Below are positions 26,757-33,541 of a stretch of DNA of 64,000 nt, one piece after another. Numbering within the stretch: the stretch's first letter is position 1; each line of letters begins with the position of its first letter. A program made the position numbers and the translations under genes. Origin of the DNA: Janthinobacterium violaceinigrum (GTDB taxonomy: Bacteria > Pseudomonadota > Gammaproteobacteria > Burkholderiales > Burkholderiaceae_D); the NCBI RefSeq assembly GCF_009208555.1, contig NZ_WFLI01000018.1:56749-120748 (forward strand), written 5' to 3'. The notes beneath the pieces were generated by a model. The model was not told where the DNA came from. It saw only the letters and a list, made by a program, of their open reading frames with translations, and ran no database searches.

Positions 26757-27953
26757 ATGAGCAAACAACTTCAAGACGCGTACATCGTCTCTGCAACCCG
26801 CACCCCGATCGGCAAGGCGCCGCGCGGCATGTTCAAGAACACCCGTCCGGACGACCTGCTGGTGCGCGTGCTGCAATCGGCACTGGCGCAGGCGCCTGGC
26901 CTGGACCCGGCATTGATCACCGACGCCATCATCGGCTGCTCGTTCCCGGAAGCGGAGCAGGGCTTCAACATCGCGCGTAATTCGGTGCTGCTGGCCGGCT
27001 TGCCGAAAACCGTGGGCGGCGTCACCGTCAACCGCTACTGCGCATCGGGCATCACGGCCATTGCCATGGCGGCCGACCGCATCCGCGTGGGCGAAGCCGA
27101 CGTGATGATCGCCGGCGGGATCGAATCGATGTCGATGGTGCCGATGATGGGCCACCACCCATCGATGAACCTGGACATGTTCAGCGACGAAAACATCGGC
27201 ATGGCTTACGGCATGGGCCTGACGGCCGAAAAAGTGGCGCAGCAATGGAAAGTGTCGCGCGAACAGCAGGACGCGTTCTCCGTCGAATCGCACCGCCGCG
27301 CCATCGCCGCGCAGCAAGCCGGTTTCTTCAAGGCGGAAACGACGCCCGTGGAAATCATCACGCGCACGCCGAACCTGGCGACCGGCCAGGTCGATGTGAC
27401 GCGCCGCACGGTCGACACGGACGAAGGCGCGCGCGCCGATTCGTCGATGGAGTCGCTGGCCAAGCTCAAGCCGGTGTTCGCCGCCAAGGGTTCTGTCACG
27501 GCCGCCAACAGCTCGCAGATGTCCGACGGCGCCGGTGCGCTGCTGATCGTCAGCGAAAAAATCCTGCGCGAGCATAACCTGACCCCGCTGGCGAAATTCT
27601 CCTCGTTCGCCGTGCGCGGCGTGCCGCCGGAAATCATGGGCATCGGTCCGAAATTCGCCATTCCGGCAGCGTGCGCCGCCGCCGGCATCACGCAAGACCA
27701 GCTGGACTGGATCGAGTTGAACGAAGCGTTTGCCGCACAGGCACTGGCCGTCATCGGCGACCTGGGCCTGGACCCGGCCAAAGTGAACCCGATGGGCGGC
27801 GCGATCGCCCTGGGCCACCCGCTGGGCGCCACCGGCGCCATCCGCGCAGCCACCGTGATCCACGCGCTGCAGCGCACCAAGCAGAAGTACGGCATGGTCA
27901 CGATGTGCGTGGGCGCCGGCATGGGCGCCGCCGGAATTTTCGAGCGCGTCTAA
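26757..27953 (+). CDS. fadA: acetyl-CoA C-acyltransferase (3-ketoacyl-CoA thiolase)
   Basis: Cleaves 3-ketoacyl-CoA to acetyl-CoA and a shortened acyl-CoA, the last beta-oxidation step. The 398 residues are the usual thiolase length. The nucleophilic Cys is in VNRYCASGITAIAMA near residue 90, the His motif is GGAIALGHPLGATGA near 345, and the second Cys is in MVTMCVGAGMGAAGIF near the C-terminus. It is the natural partner of the dehydrogenase-hydratase fusion encoded just upstream. Use of fadA as symbol follows the operon context; degradative rather than biosynthetic direction is inferred. Confidence 0.92.
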   Translation: MSKQLQDAYIVSATRTPIGKAPRGMFKNTRPDDLLVRVLQSALAQAPGLDPALITDAIIGCSFPEAEQGFNIARNSVLLAGLPKTVGGVTVNRYCASGITAIAMAADRIRVGEADVMIAGGIESMSMVPMMGHHPSMNLDMFSDENIGMAYGMGLTAEKVAQQWKVSREQQDAFSVESHRRAIAAQQAGFFKAETTPVEIITRTPNLATGQVDVTRRTVDTDEGARADSSMESLAKLKPVFAAKGSVTAANSSQMSDGAGALLIVSEKILREHNLTPLAKFSSFAVRGVPPEIMGIGPKFAIPAACAAAGITQDQLDWIELNEAFAAQALAVIGDLGLDPAKVNPMGGAIALGHPLGATGAIRAATVIHALQRTKQKYGMVTMCVGAGMGAAGIFERV

Positions 27954-27978
27954 GTTTGGCGGGCTAAAGCAATAAAAC

Positions 27979-28007
27979 AGGGCGCTGTGGGATGACTCCG
28001 GCGCCCT
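27979..28007 (+). terminator. weak terminator or attenuating hairpin after thiolase gene
   Basis: AGGGCGC (27979-27985) pairs with GCGCCCT (28001-28007) over a 15-base loop, followed by TTAT. The T-run is short, so partial read-through into the enoyl-CoA hydratase gene is likely. Confidence 0.5.
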
Positions 28008-28025
28008 TTATCATTTGGAGACGAC

Positions 28026-28805
28026 ATGGATATTTTGTGCAGCACGAGCGAGGGTATTCTGACCCTGGAATTTAACCGCCTGGAACGCAAGAATGCGATC
28101 ACGGGCGCCATGTACCAGACCCTGGCCGATGCGCTGGTGGCGGCGGAGAGCGACGACGCCGTGCGCGCCATCCTGATCTGCGGCAAGCGCGAGATTTTCA
28201 CGGCCGGCAACGACCTCGATGATTTCATGAAGACGGCGCGCCCGAAGGATGGCTCGCTCGACCATGACCGTCCCGTGTTCCAGTTCATGCGCGCCCTGTA
28301 CGGCAGCAGCAAGCCCGTGGTGGCCGCCGTCTCCGGCCCCGCCATCGGCATCGGCACCACCTTGCTCATGCATTGCGACCTCGTGTATGCAGCCGACAAT
28401 GCCAGCTTCTCGATGCCGTTCACGCAGCTGGGCCTGTGCCCGGAATTCGGTTCCAGCCTGCTGCTCACGCAATTGGCCGGCTACCCGCGCGCGGCGGAAA
28501 AACTGATGCTGGGCGAATCCTTCCCGGCCAGCGAAGCGCTGGAAATGGGCCTCGTGTCGAAAGTAGTGCCCCTGTATGAGTTGATGACGTTCGCCCAAGG
28601 CCAGGCCGCCAAGCTGGTGGCCCTGCCGGCCGCCTCCATCCGCGCCACCAAGCGCCTGATGAAGCAAAGCCGCATGGAGCCGATGAAGGCGGCCATCGCG
28701 GACGAAAACAAACTGTTCAGCGCCATGCTGGGCGGCGCGGAAGCGAAGGAAGCGTTTACGGCCTTCTTTGAAAAGCGCAAGCCGGACTTCAAGCAGTTCA
28801 ATTAA
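28026..28805 (+). CDS. enoyl-CoA hydratase/isomerase family protein
   Basis: A 259-residue crotonase-fold protein. Oxyanion-hole motifs are visible as FTAGNDLDDFM near residue 59 and AAVSGPAIGIGTTLLMHCDLVYA near 100. The acidic catalytic pair of classical hydratases is not obvious: FSMPFTQLGLCPEFGSSLLL carries one Glu in the usual second-Glu area, so an isomerase or another crotonase reaction is possible. It follows the thiolase gene by 72 bases with a weak terminator between and a TGGAGACGAC ribosome site. Its end overlaps the convergent TetR gene by 4 bases. Confidence 0.88.
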   Translation: MDILCSTSEGILTLEFNRLERKNAITGAMYQTLADALVAAESDDAVRAILICGKREIFTAGNDLDDFMKTARPKDGSLDHDRPVFQFMRALYGSSKPVVAAVSGPAIGIGTTLLMHCDLVYAADNASFSMPFTQLGLCPEFGSSLLLTQLAGYPRAAEKLMLGESFPASEALEMGLVSKVVPLYELMTFAQGQAAKLVALPAASIRATKRLMKQSRMEPMKAAIADENKLFSAMLGGAEAKEAFTAFFEKRKPDFKQFN

Positions 28806-29407
28806 GCGCCTGCCTGCACGCCGGCGCGCATGCCCGCCAGGATCAGGCCGACCGAGGCATGCCAGTCGGTTTCGCTGGCGGGCCGGCCTGCCAGCGCGTA
28901 GCCGTGCAGGAAATCGACGAGCGCATCGCGCCCGCGCAAGCGGGTTTTCCTGTCCAGCGCCAGGCCATCGACGGCCAGGTCGAACAGCGCCGCAAACCGT
29001 TCGGCCACGTCCGCTTGCGTGACCAGGCCGCGCGCCATCAGGCGCACGAAATACGGCGTGGCGCTGACCAGCTCCAGGTACAGCGCGCATAGCGCCAGCA
29101 AACGCCGCCGGTGCGCCTGGCGGGGCGTAAACGGCGGCTGCTGCGGGTCGAGCGCGATAAAACGCTGCGCCATCAAGGCCAGCAGCAATTCCTCTTTTCC
29201 CGCGTAATAGTGATACAGCGCCATGGCATCGACGCCCAGGCTGTGCGCCAGCGCGCGCATGGAAAACGCTTCGCCTCTTTCTTCCAGCAGGACCAGGGCG
29301 GCCTGCAGGATGGCGGCGTTGTCGAGCGCGGGCGCGATGCGGCGGGGCCGACCCGCGCGCCGCACGGGATGTGCAATGGCTTGAAGTTTTGTGGAGTTCA
29401 TGGGCAT
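28802..29407 (-). CDS. TetR/AcrR family repressor of the adjacent DHFR-like gene
   Basis: A 201-residue regulator with an N-terminal helix-turn-helix (about 25-75, with FSMRALAHSLGVDAMALYHYYAG as recognition region) and a TetR C-terminal domain (TetR_C-like, helical). The first ATG (29405-29407) abuts the perfect 19-bp palindrome at 29408-29426, and a second ATG is two codons in (29399-29401). Neither has a Shine-Dalgarno sequence, so the transcript may be leaderless. The divergent gene encodes a dihydrofolate-reductase-like protein, the probable regulated target. Confidence 0.88.
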   Translation of the reverse strand: MPMNSTKLQAIAHPVRRAGRPRRIAPALDNAAILQAALVLLEERGEAFSMRALAHSLGVDAMALYHYYAGKEELLLALMAQRFIALDPQQPPFTPRQAHRRRLLALCALYLELVSATPYFVRLMARGLVTQADVAERFAALFDLAVDGLALDRKTRLRGRDALVDFLHGYALAGRPASETDWHASVGLILAGMRAGVQAGA

Positions 29408-29426
29408 AATTCTACACTGTAGAATT
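29408..29426. promoter_or_regulatory. perfect 19-bp TetR-type operator
   Basis: AATTCTACA-C-TGTAGAATT is a perfect inverted repeat in the 35-base gap between the divergent TetR and DHFR-like genes. Its position lets one dimer pair control both promoters, and it contains TAGAAT-like -10 sequence on both strands. Binding by the adjacent TetR protein is inferred. Confidence 0.75.
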
Positions 29427-29442
29427 AATTGGATGGCACATC

Positions 29443-29970
29443 ATGCAACAACCTTTCGTCAGCGTCTTTCTCGGCATCAGTCTCGATGGCTGCATCGCGG
29501 GAGAAAACGGCGACCTGTCCTGGCTGGCCGAACTGGCCCCCGATACGCCCGAGGCTACCGGCTACACGCAATTGATGGAGCAGGTCGATACCTTGCTGAT
29601 CGGCCGCACCACCTACGACGCCGTGCTGGGCTTCGAGCCGTGGCCGTATGCGGGCAAGCGCGTGGCGGTATTGAGCCACCGCGATTTCGCGCCGCGGCAT
29701 GGGGAAGAGCGCTGCGAAGGCAGCGTGCGGGAAGTGCTGGCGCGGCTGGCCGAAGCAGGCTGCCGCCATGTGTACATCGACGGCGGCGCCGTCATCCGCG
29801 CGGCCTTGCGCGAAGGCGTCATCGACAGTCTCACCTTGTCCGTGCTGCCCGTGGTGCTGGGCAAGGGCGTGCGCCTGTTCGAGGATGGCTTGCCGCGCAG
29901 CGACTGGCGGCTCAACGGCACGCGCCAGCTGCCCAGCGGCGTGGTGCAGCTGCGCTATGAAAAACGTTAA
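29443..29970 (+). CDS. dihydrofolate reductase family protein (RibD C-terminal-like)
   Basis: A 175-residue NADPH-dependent reductase fold of the RibD_C group. Family features are VFLGISLDGCIAGENGDLSWL at residues about 7-27, MEQVDTLLIGRTTYDAVLGF near 47 and RHVYIDGGAVIRAALREG near 108. These proteins often show no antibiotic-relevant DHFR activity, and many are stress or drug-inducible reductases under TetR control. It is divergent from a TetR gene with a perfect operator between them, and its 3' end overlaps the convergent metallophosphoesterase gene by 4 bases. Confidence 0.88.
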   Translation: MQQPFVSVFLGISLDGCIAGENGDLSWLAELAPDTPEATGYTQLMEQVDTLLIGRTTYDAVLGFEPWPYAGKRVAVLSHRDFAPRHGEERCEGSVREVLARLAEAGCRHVYIDGGAVIRAALREGVIDSLTLSVLPVVLGKGVRLFEDGLPRSDWRLNGTRQLPSGVVQLRYEKR

Positions 29971-30770
29971 ACCGTGCCGGCCAGGTCGACGATGAAGCCG
30001 GAGTCAAAACGCTCGTTTTCGGGCGTGCCGTCCGGCCGCCTGTAGCCGCAGGGATTGCACACGACGCGGCAGCCGCCTATGCGATAGTCGAGCGAGGCGT
30101 GCATGTGGCCATGCACCCACAGGTCCGCCTGCGCCACCAGCGCGTCCAGATGCGAGGCGAACGCGGGCGAGCCCAGGTTCGTCGCATACTGCGCTTCCAC
30201 CGACAGCATCGAGGGCGCCATGTGCGTGACGACGACGGTCTTGCCATCGAACGGTTGCGCCAACTGCCGCTCCAGCCAGGCGCGGTGCTGCGCGTGCAGC
30301 TGCGCCGTGTCGGTGGCACACAGCAGGCGCGGCGTGTCGCCGCCCGTGCTGATGCGCTTGTAGTCGGGCATGTAGGCTTGCGCCGCCTGCAGGGCCTCTT
30401 GCTGGCGCTCGGCGCCGAACAGCAGGAAATCCGTCCACAGGGTGATGCCGAGGAAGCGCACGCCGCCGAGCGTCACGGCATCGCCGTCGAGCAGGCGGAT
30501 GCTGGCGCCGTGCGCATTGGCGCTGGCGCACGCGTCGCGCACGGCGTCCTGCATGTGTTCGAGCTGATGTCCATAGCCTTCGTGATTGCCGTGCACGTAC
30601 AGCACGGGCAGGGCGCCAAAGGTGCGCGCGGCCCAGGCGATGGCCTGGCTGCCCGTGGCGATGTCGCCGGCCAGGATCACCACGTCGGGGCGGCAGGAGG
30701 CAAGGTCGATGGACGGGGAGTCTTCACCCCAGACTTCCAGGTGCAGGTCGGACAGGATCAGCAAACGCAT
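29967..30770 (-). CDS. metallophosphoesterase, paralog A
   Basis: A 267-residue calcineurin-like phosphoesterase. Metal-binding motifs in order: ILSDLHLEVWG (residues 5-15), LAGDIATG near 33, YVHGNHEGYGH near 58, VVTHMAPS near 180 and VHGHMHASLDYRIG near 218. No signal peptide, so cytoplasmic. The substrate is unknown. A clearly homologous gene (33525-34340, same strand) lies 2.7 kb downstream, with matching blocks such as PVLYVHGNHEGYGH and ADLWVHGH, so the two arose by duplication. Confidence 0.88.
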   Translation of the reverse strand: MRLLILSDLHLEVWGEDSPSIDLASCRPDVVILAGDIATGSQAIAWAARTFGALPVLYVHGNHEGYGHQLEHMQDAVRDACASANAHGASIRLLDGDAVTLGGVRFLGITLWTDFLLFGAERQQEALQAAQAYMPDYKRISTGGDTPRLLCATDTAQLHAQHRAWLERQLAQPFDGKTVVVTHMAPSMLSVEAQYATNLGSPAFASHLDALVAQADLWVHGHMHASLDYRIGGCRVVCNPCGYRRPDGTPENERFDSGFIVDLAGTV

Positions 30771-30923
30771 GGCAAGAGGGCGGCAAGGCGCACGGCAGTC
30801 AACGGACCTCTATCGTAGCGCAATTGGCGGGATGGACGGCAAGCGTGCCCCGCTGCTTGACCGCGCGAGGCTGGCGACGTTACCCTATGGCATCAATTAT
30901 CGACCATACACTCCTGGAGCCGC

Positions 30924-31871
30924 ATGCCGCCTTTCTTCTTTTCCAAGACCTTGCTGAGCGCCGCGCTGGCCGCCATGGCGCTGCCGTTGACGGCGCACGC
31001 CGCCACGCCCGCCATCGATCCCCTGACGCAGCCGATCGCCTCGCCCTACGCGGCGCAGTGGAACCGCCCGCAGCAGCCGGCGCGCATCCACGGCGACACG
31101 TATTACGTGGGCGTGGGCGGCTTGAGCGTGGTGCTGATCGACACGCGCGAAGGCTTGATCCTGATCGATGGCGCGCTGCCGCAATCGGTGGCCGCCATCA
31201 AGGAGCATATCCTCGAGCTGGGCTTTCGCCTGCAAGACATCAAGTTCATCCTGAATACGGAAGCGCATTTCGACCATTCGGGCGGCATTGCCGCTCTGGC
31301 CCGCGACAGCGGCGCGCAAGTGGTGGCCAGTCCGCTCGGCGCGCAGGCGCTGCGCGCGGGCTCGGTGCTCGCCCTGGACCCGCAAGCGGGCGCAATCGAT
31401 CCCATGCCGGCCGTGGAGAACGTGCGCGAGATCGCCGATGGCGAAACCCTGCAGCTGGGCGGCGTGACTATCACGGCGCGCTACACGCCCGGCCATACGC
31501 CGGGCAGCACCAGCTGGACCTGGGTCTCGTGCGAGGACGCGGAAGGACACGAATGCCTGAACGTGGTGTTCGGCGCCAGCCTCACGCCGGTGGCGGCCGA
31601 CGATTTTCATTACCTGGGCGATGAGCGCCATGCAGACCTGACACCGGCCTTTCGCCGCGTCATGCAGGACTTCGCCAAACTGCCCTGCGACATCCTGATC
31701 TCGGCCCACCCGGACCACTCCGGCGGCGACCTGAAACTTACGCAACTGCTGGAAGGCGTCACGCCGAATCCCTTCATCGATACGCAGGCGTGCAGCAACT
31801 ACGCTGCCAGGAATGAGGCGAAGCTCGATGCGCGCATCGCCAAAGAAAAAGAAGCGGCTGCGACAAAATAA
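30924..31871 (+). CDS. subclass B3-like metallo-beta-lactamase with Glu at the first zinc ligand
   Basis: A 315-residue secreted hydrolase with a signal peptide (about 1-26, ending LPLTAHA). The metallo-beta-lactamase zinc motif reads NTEAHFDHSGG: E113, H115, D117, H118, so the usual first His of HxHxDH is Glu. The other ligands are H191 in YTPGHTPGSTSW and H262 in ISAHPDHSGG; S219 in GASLTPV fits the B3 position. Overall it resembles B3 enzymes such as Janthinobacterium THIN-B in layout. It could hydrolyse beta-lactams in the periplasm or be a divergent B3 relative with altered metal use. A neighbouring regulator is absent. Confidence 0.85.
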   Translation: MPPFFFSKTLLSAALAAMALPLTAHAATPAIDPLTQPIASPYAAQWNRPQQPARIHGDTYYVGVGGLSVVLIDTREGLILIDGALPQSVAAIKEHILELGFRLQDIKFILNTEAHFDHSGGIAALARDSGAQVVASPLGAQALRAGSVLALDPQAGAIDPMPAVENVREIADGETLQLGGVTITARYTPGHTPGSTSWTWVSCEDAEGHECLNVVFGASLTPVAADDFHYLGDERHADLTPAFRRVMQDFAKLPCDILISAHPDHSGGDLKLTQLLEGVTPNPFIDTQACSNYAARNEAKLDARIAKEKEAAATK

Positions 31872-31901
31872 CAACGTTGGCGCATGCACCATGAAAAGCG
31901 G

Positions 31902-31930
31902 TTGACGCACTGCAGCATACGGTGCAGAAT
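31902..31930 (+). promoter_or_regulatory. sigma70-like promoter of the rtcB leader
   Basis: TTGACG (31902-31907) and CAGAAT (31925-31930) are spaced by exactly 17 bases. Start of transcription would be near 31937, giving a leader of about 210 nucleotides before rtcB. No sigma54 -24/-12 element and no rtcR gene were found, unlike the E. coli rtcBA system. Confidence 0.6.
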
Positions 31931-31974
31931 CATCGTCCGCAGTTCAGATTAACCAGACAAAAGAAAGGATACCC

Positions 31975-32010
31975 ATGTTCGAGCAGGCTGGCAGCAAGTA
32001 CTACCACTAG
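31975..32010 (+). CDS. rtcB leader peptide (11 codons)
   Basis: Reading frame ATG to TAG encoding MFEQAGSKYYH. It has a good ribosome site, AAAGGA (31964-31969), 5 bases before the ATG, better than many full genes in this window. The last sense codons are AAG TAC TAC CAC, with the two Tyr and the His codon immediately before the stop. The stop TAG (32008-32010) touches the 5' arm of the first leader hairpin, so a ribosome finishing or stalling here would control folding downstream. Tyr and His codons are read by queuosine-modified tRNAs. The role as an attenuator peptide is inferred from layout. Confidence 0.6.
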   Translation: MFEQAGSKYYH

Positions 32011-32057
32011 CCCCGCGCATGACGCTCGGGGCCATCGGCACATTGCCGATCCCGAGC
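32010..32057 (+). ncRNA. mutually exclusive hairpins in the rtcB leader
   Basis: Stem P1 pairs GCCCCG (32010-32015) with CGGGGC (32027-32032). Stem P2 pairs GCTCGGG (32024-32030) with CCCGAGC (32051-32057) and continues inward as ATCGGCA/TGCCGAT (32034-32040 with 32044-32050) after a 3-base bulge. P1 and P2 share 32027-32030 and cannot coexist. If P2 is blocked, CCGGTG (32057-32062) is free to pair with CGCCGG (32088-32093) in the terminator 3' arm. This is the three-state arrangement expected of an attenuator. Pairings are direct; function is inferred. Confidence 0.6.
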
Positions 32058-32068
32058 CGGTGTCCTTC

Positions 32069-32101
32069 AAACCCCGGTGAGGAAACTCGCCGGGGTTTTT
32101 T
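32069..32101 (+). terminator. intrinsic terminator upstream of rtcB start
   Basis: AAACCCCGGTGAG (32069-32081) pairs with CTCGCCGGGGTTT (32086-32098) through 13 base pairs with one T-G, closed by a GAAA tetraloop and followed by a T-run (32096-32101). It lies 47 bases before the rtcB ATG on the same strand. No complete gene ends nearby other than the leader peptide, so it most likely acts on the rtcB transcript itself. Confidence 0.85.
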
Positions 32102-32147
32102 GTTTCATAGGGGGCCCCGGCATAACGACAAGACCAAGGAATACGTT

Positions 32148-33356
32148 ATGCCCATCCACCAGACATTGCGCGGCGCCCACGTGCCCGTGCATATTTTTAC
32201 CGACGATATCGATGCGCAGGCGCTGCGCCAGCTGCACAATATCGCCAGCCTGCCCATCGTCCATCCGCATGTGGCGGCCATGCCCGACGTGCATGCCGGC
32301 ATCGGCGCCACCGTCGGCAGCGTGATTCCCACGCGCGGCGCCATCATCCCGGCCGCCGTGGGCGTCGACATCGGCTGCGGCATGAACGCCGTGCGCACGA
32401 CCCTGACGGCCAGCCAGCTGCCCGACAACCTGGCGCGCCTGCGCAGCGCCATCGAGGCGGACGTGCCCGTCGGCTTCGAGCAGCACGACTGGAGCCGCGT
32501 GCAGGGCTCGCGCCATGCGCGCGCCGCGCGTCCTCTCAGCGGCCGCCTGGAGCGCATCGTCGACCGGCACCGGGGCATCGCCAAGATGCTGCGCCAGTTC
32601 GAGCGCACGTGGATCTGCCAGGCGGGCACCCTGGGCGGCGGCAACCACTTCATTGAAATCTGCCTCGATGAGGAACAGCGCGTGTGGGTCATGCTGCATT
32701 CGGGGTCGCGCGGCATCGGCAATGCCATCGGCCGCTATTTCATCGCCGCCGCGCAGAAGGACATGCGGCGCCACCAGCTGCAGTTGCCCGATGCGGATCT
32801 GGCGTACCTGAGCGAAGGTTCCACGGTGTTCGACGACTACGTGGAAGCGGTGGACTGGGCGCAGGACTATGCACTGCTCAACCGCAGCGAAATGATGCGC
32901 CGCGTGCTCGACGCGCTGGCGAAGTTTGCGCCGCCGTTCCAGCTCGATGGAGAGGCCATCAACTGCCACCACAACTACATCGCGCGTGAAACGCATGGCA
33001 ACGCGGATTTGTATGTGACGCGCAAGGGCGCCATTTCGGCGCGGCAGGGCGAGCTGGGCATCATCCCCGGCAGCATGGGCGCGCGCAGCTTCATCGTGCG
33101 CGGCAAGGGCAACCCGGACTCGTTCTGTTCCTGCTCGCACGGGGCGGGGCGCAGCATGAGCCGCAGCGAGGCGAAGCGCCGCTTCAACCGCTTTGACCTG
33201 GCCGAGCAGACGGCCGGCATCGAATGCCGCAAGGATGGCGGCGTGGTCGATGAAATCCCGGCCGCCTATAAGAATATCGACGCCGTCATGGCGCACCAGA
33301 GCGACCTGGTGGAAGTGGTGCATACCCTGCGCCAGGTCGTCTGCATCAAGGGCTGA
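32148..33356 (+). CDS. rtcB: RNA-splicing ligase RtcB
   Basis: GTP- and manganese-dependent ligase that joins 2',3'-cyclic phosphate and 5'-OH RNA ends, repairing cleaved tRNA and other RNA. The 402-residue protein is close to E. coli RtcB. Metal and guanylylation residues are in place: C77 in VGVDIGCGMNA, H167 in GGGNHFIE, H184 in MLHSGSRGIG, H274/H275 in NCHHNY and the GMP-accepting H331 in CSCSHGAGR. ATG 32148 has AAGGA 7 bases upstream; the frame is open back to 32019 but that would translate the terminator. No rtcA, rtcR or prfH is adjacent. A 57-residue basic protein follows. Confidence 0.95.
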   Translation: MPIHQTLRGAHVPVHIFTDDIDAQALRQLHNIASLPIVHPHVAAMPDVHAGIGATVGSVIPTRGAIIPAAVGVDIGCGMNAVRTTLTASQLPDNLARLRSAIEADVPVGFEQHDWSRVQGSRHARAARPLSGRLERIVDRHRGIAKMLRQFERTWICQAGTLGGGNHFIEICLDEEQRVWVMLHSGSRGIGNAIGRYFIAAAQKDMRRHQLQLPDADLAYLSEGSTVFDDYVEAVDWAQDYALLNRSEMMRRVLDALAKFAPPFQLDGEAINCHHNYIARETHGNADLYVTRKGAISARQGELGIIPGSMGARSFIVRGKGNPDSFCSCSHGAGRSMSRSEAKRRFNRFDLAEQTAGIECRKDGGVVDEIPAAYKNIDAVMAHQSDLVEVVHTLRQVVCIKG

Positions 33357-33367
33357 AAGGAGACAAG

Positions 33368-33541
33368 ATGAAAATCAAACTGAAAGCCACGCCCAAGCCG
33401 CGCAACCCGCTGGTGGCGGCCGCCCGATTGCGTGGCGGCGCCGGCGCGCACCAGTCGGAGGCGTCGCCGCGCGCGGCGCGCCGGGCCGGCAAGCATCGCC
33501 TGCAGCAATGGCTGGCGGGCCGTCTCAAGCCTGACGATTAA
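33368..33541 (+). CDS. small basic protein downstream of rtcB
   Basis: A 57-residue protein starting at ATG 33368 after AAAGGAGAC, 11 bases past the rtcB stop, so almost surely co-transcribed. It is rich in Arg, Lys and Ala; the N-terminus is MKIKLKATPKPRNPLVAAAR and the C-terminus ends LAGRLKPDD. There is no membrane segment. Composition suggests an RNA- or ribosome-associated protein, but the function is unknown. Its stop overlaps the convergent metallophosphoesterase gene by 17 bases. The ribosome site and position support a real gene. Confidence 0.7.
   Translation: MKIKLKATPKPRNPLVAAARLRGGAGAHQSEASPRAARRAGKHRLQQWLAGRLKPDD

Noticed and set aside
31861..31930. Sigma54 promoter for rtcB, as in E. 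coli
   Set aside because: No GG-N10-GC element with good flanks was found, and there is no rtcR gene nearby. A sigma70 pair fits better.
31980..32100. tRNA-like or Y RNA-like gene in the rtcB leader (a TTCAAAC T-loop-like string is present)
   Set aside because: No cloverleaf with matching acceptor, anticodon and T arms can be drawn. The pairing is better explained by P1/P2 and the terminator.
32019..32147. In-frame N-terminal extension of RtcB starting at ATG 32019
   Set aside because: It would translate the attenuator hairpins and terminator, has no ribosome site, and does not resemble known RtcB N-termini. ATG 32148 has a good site.
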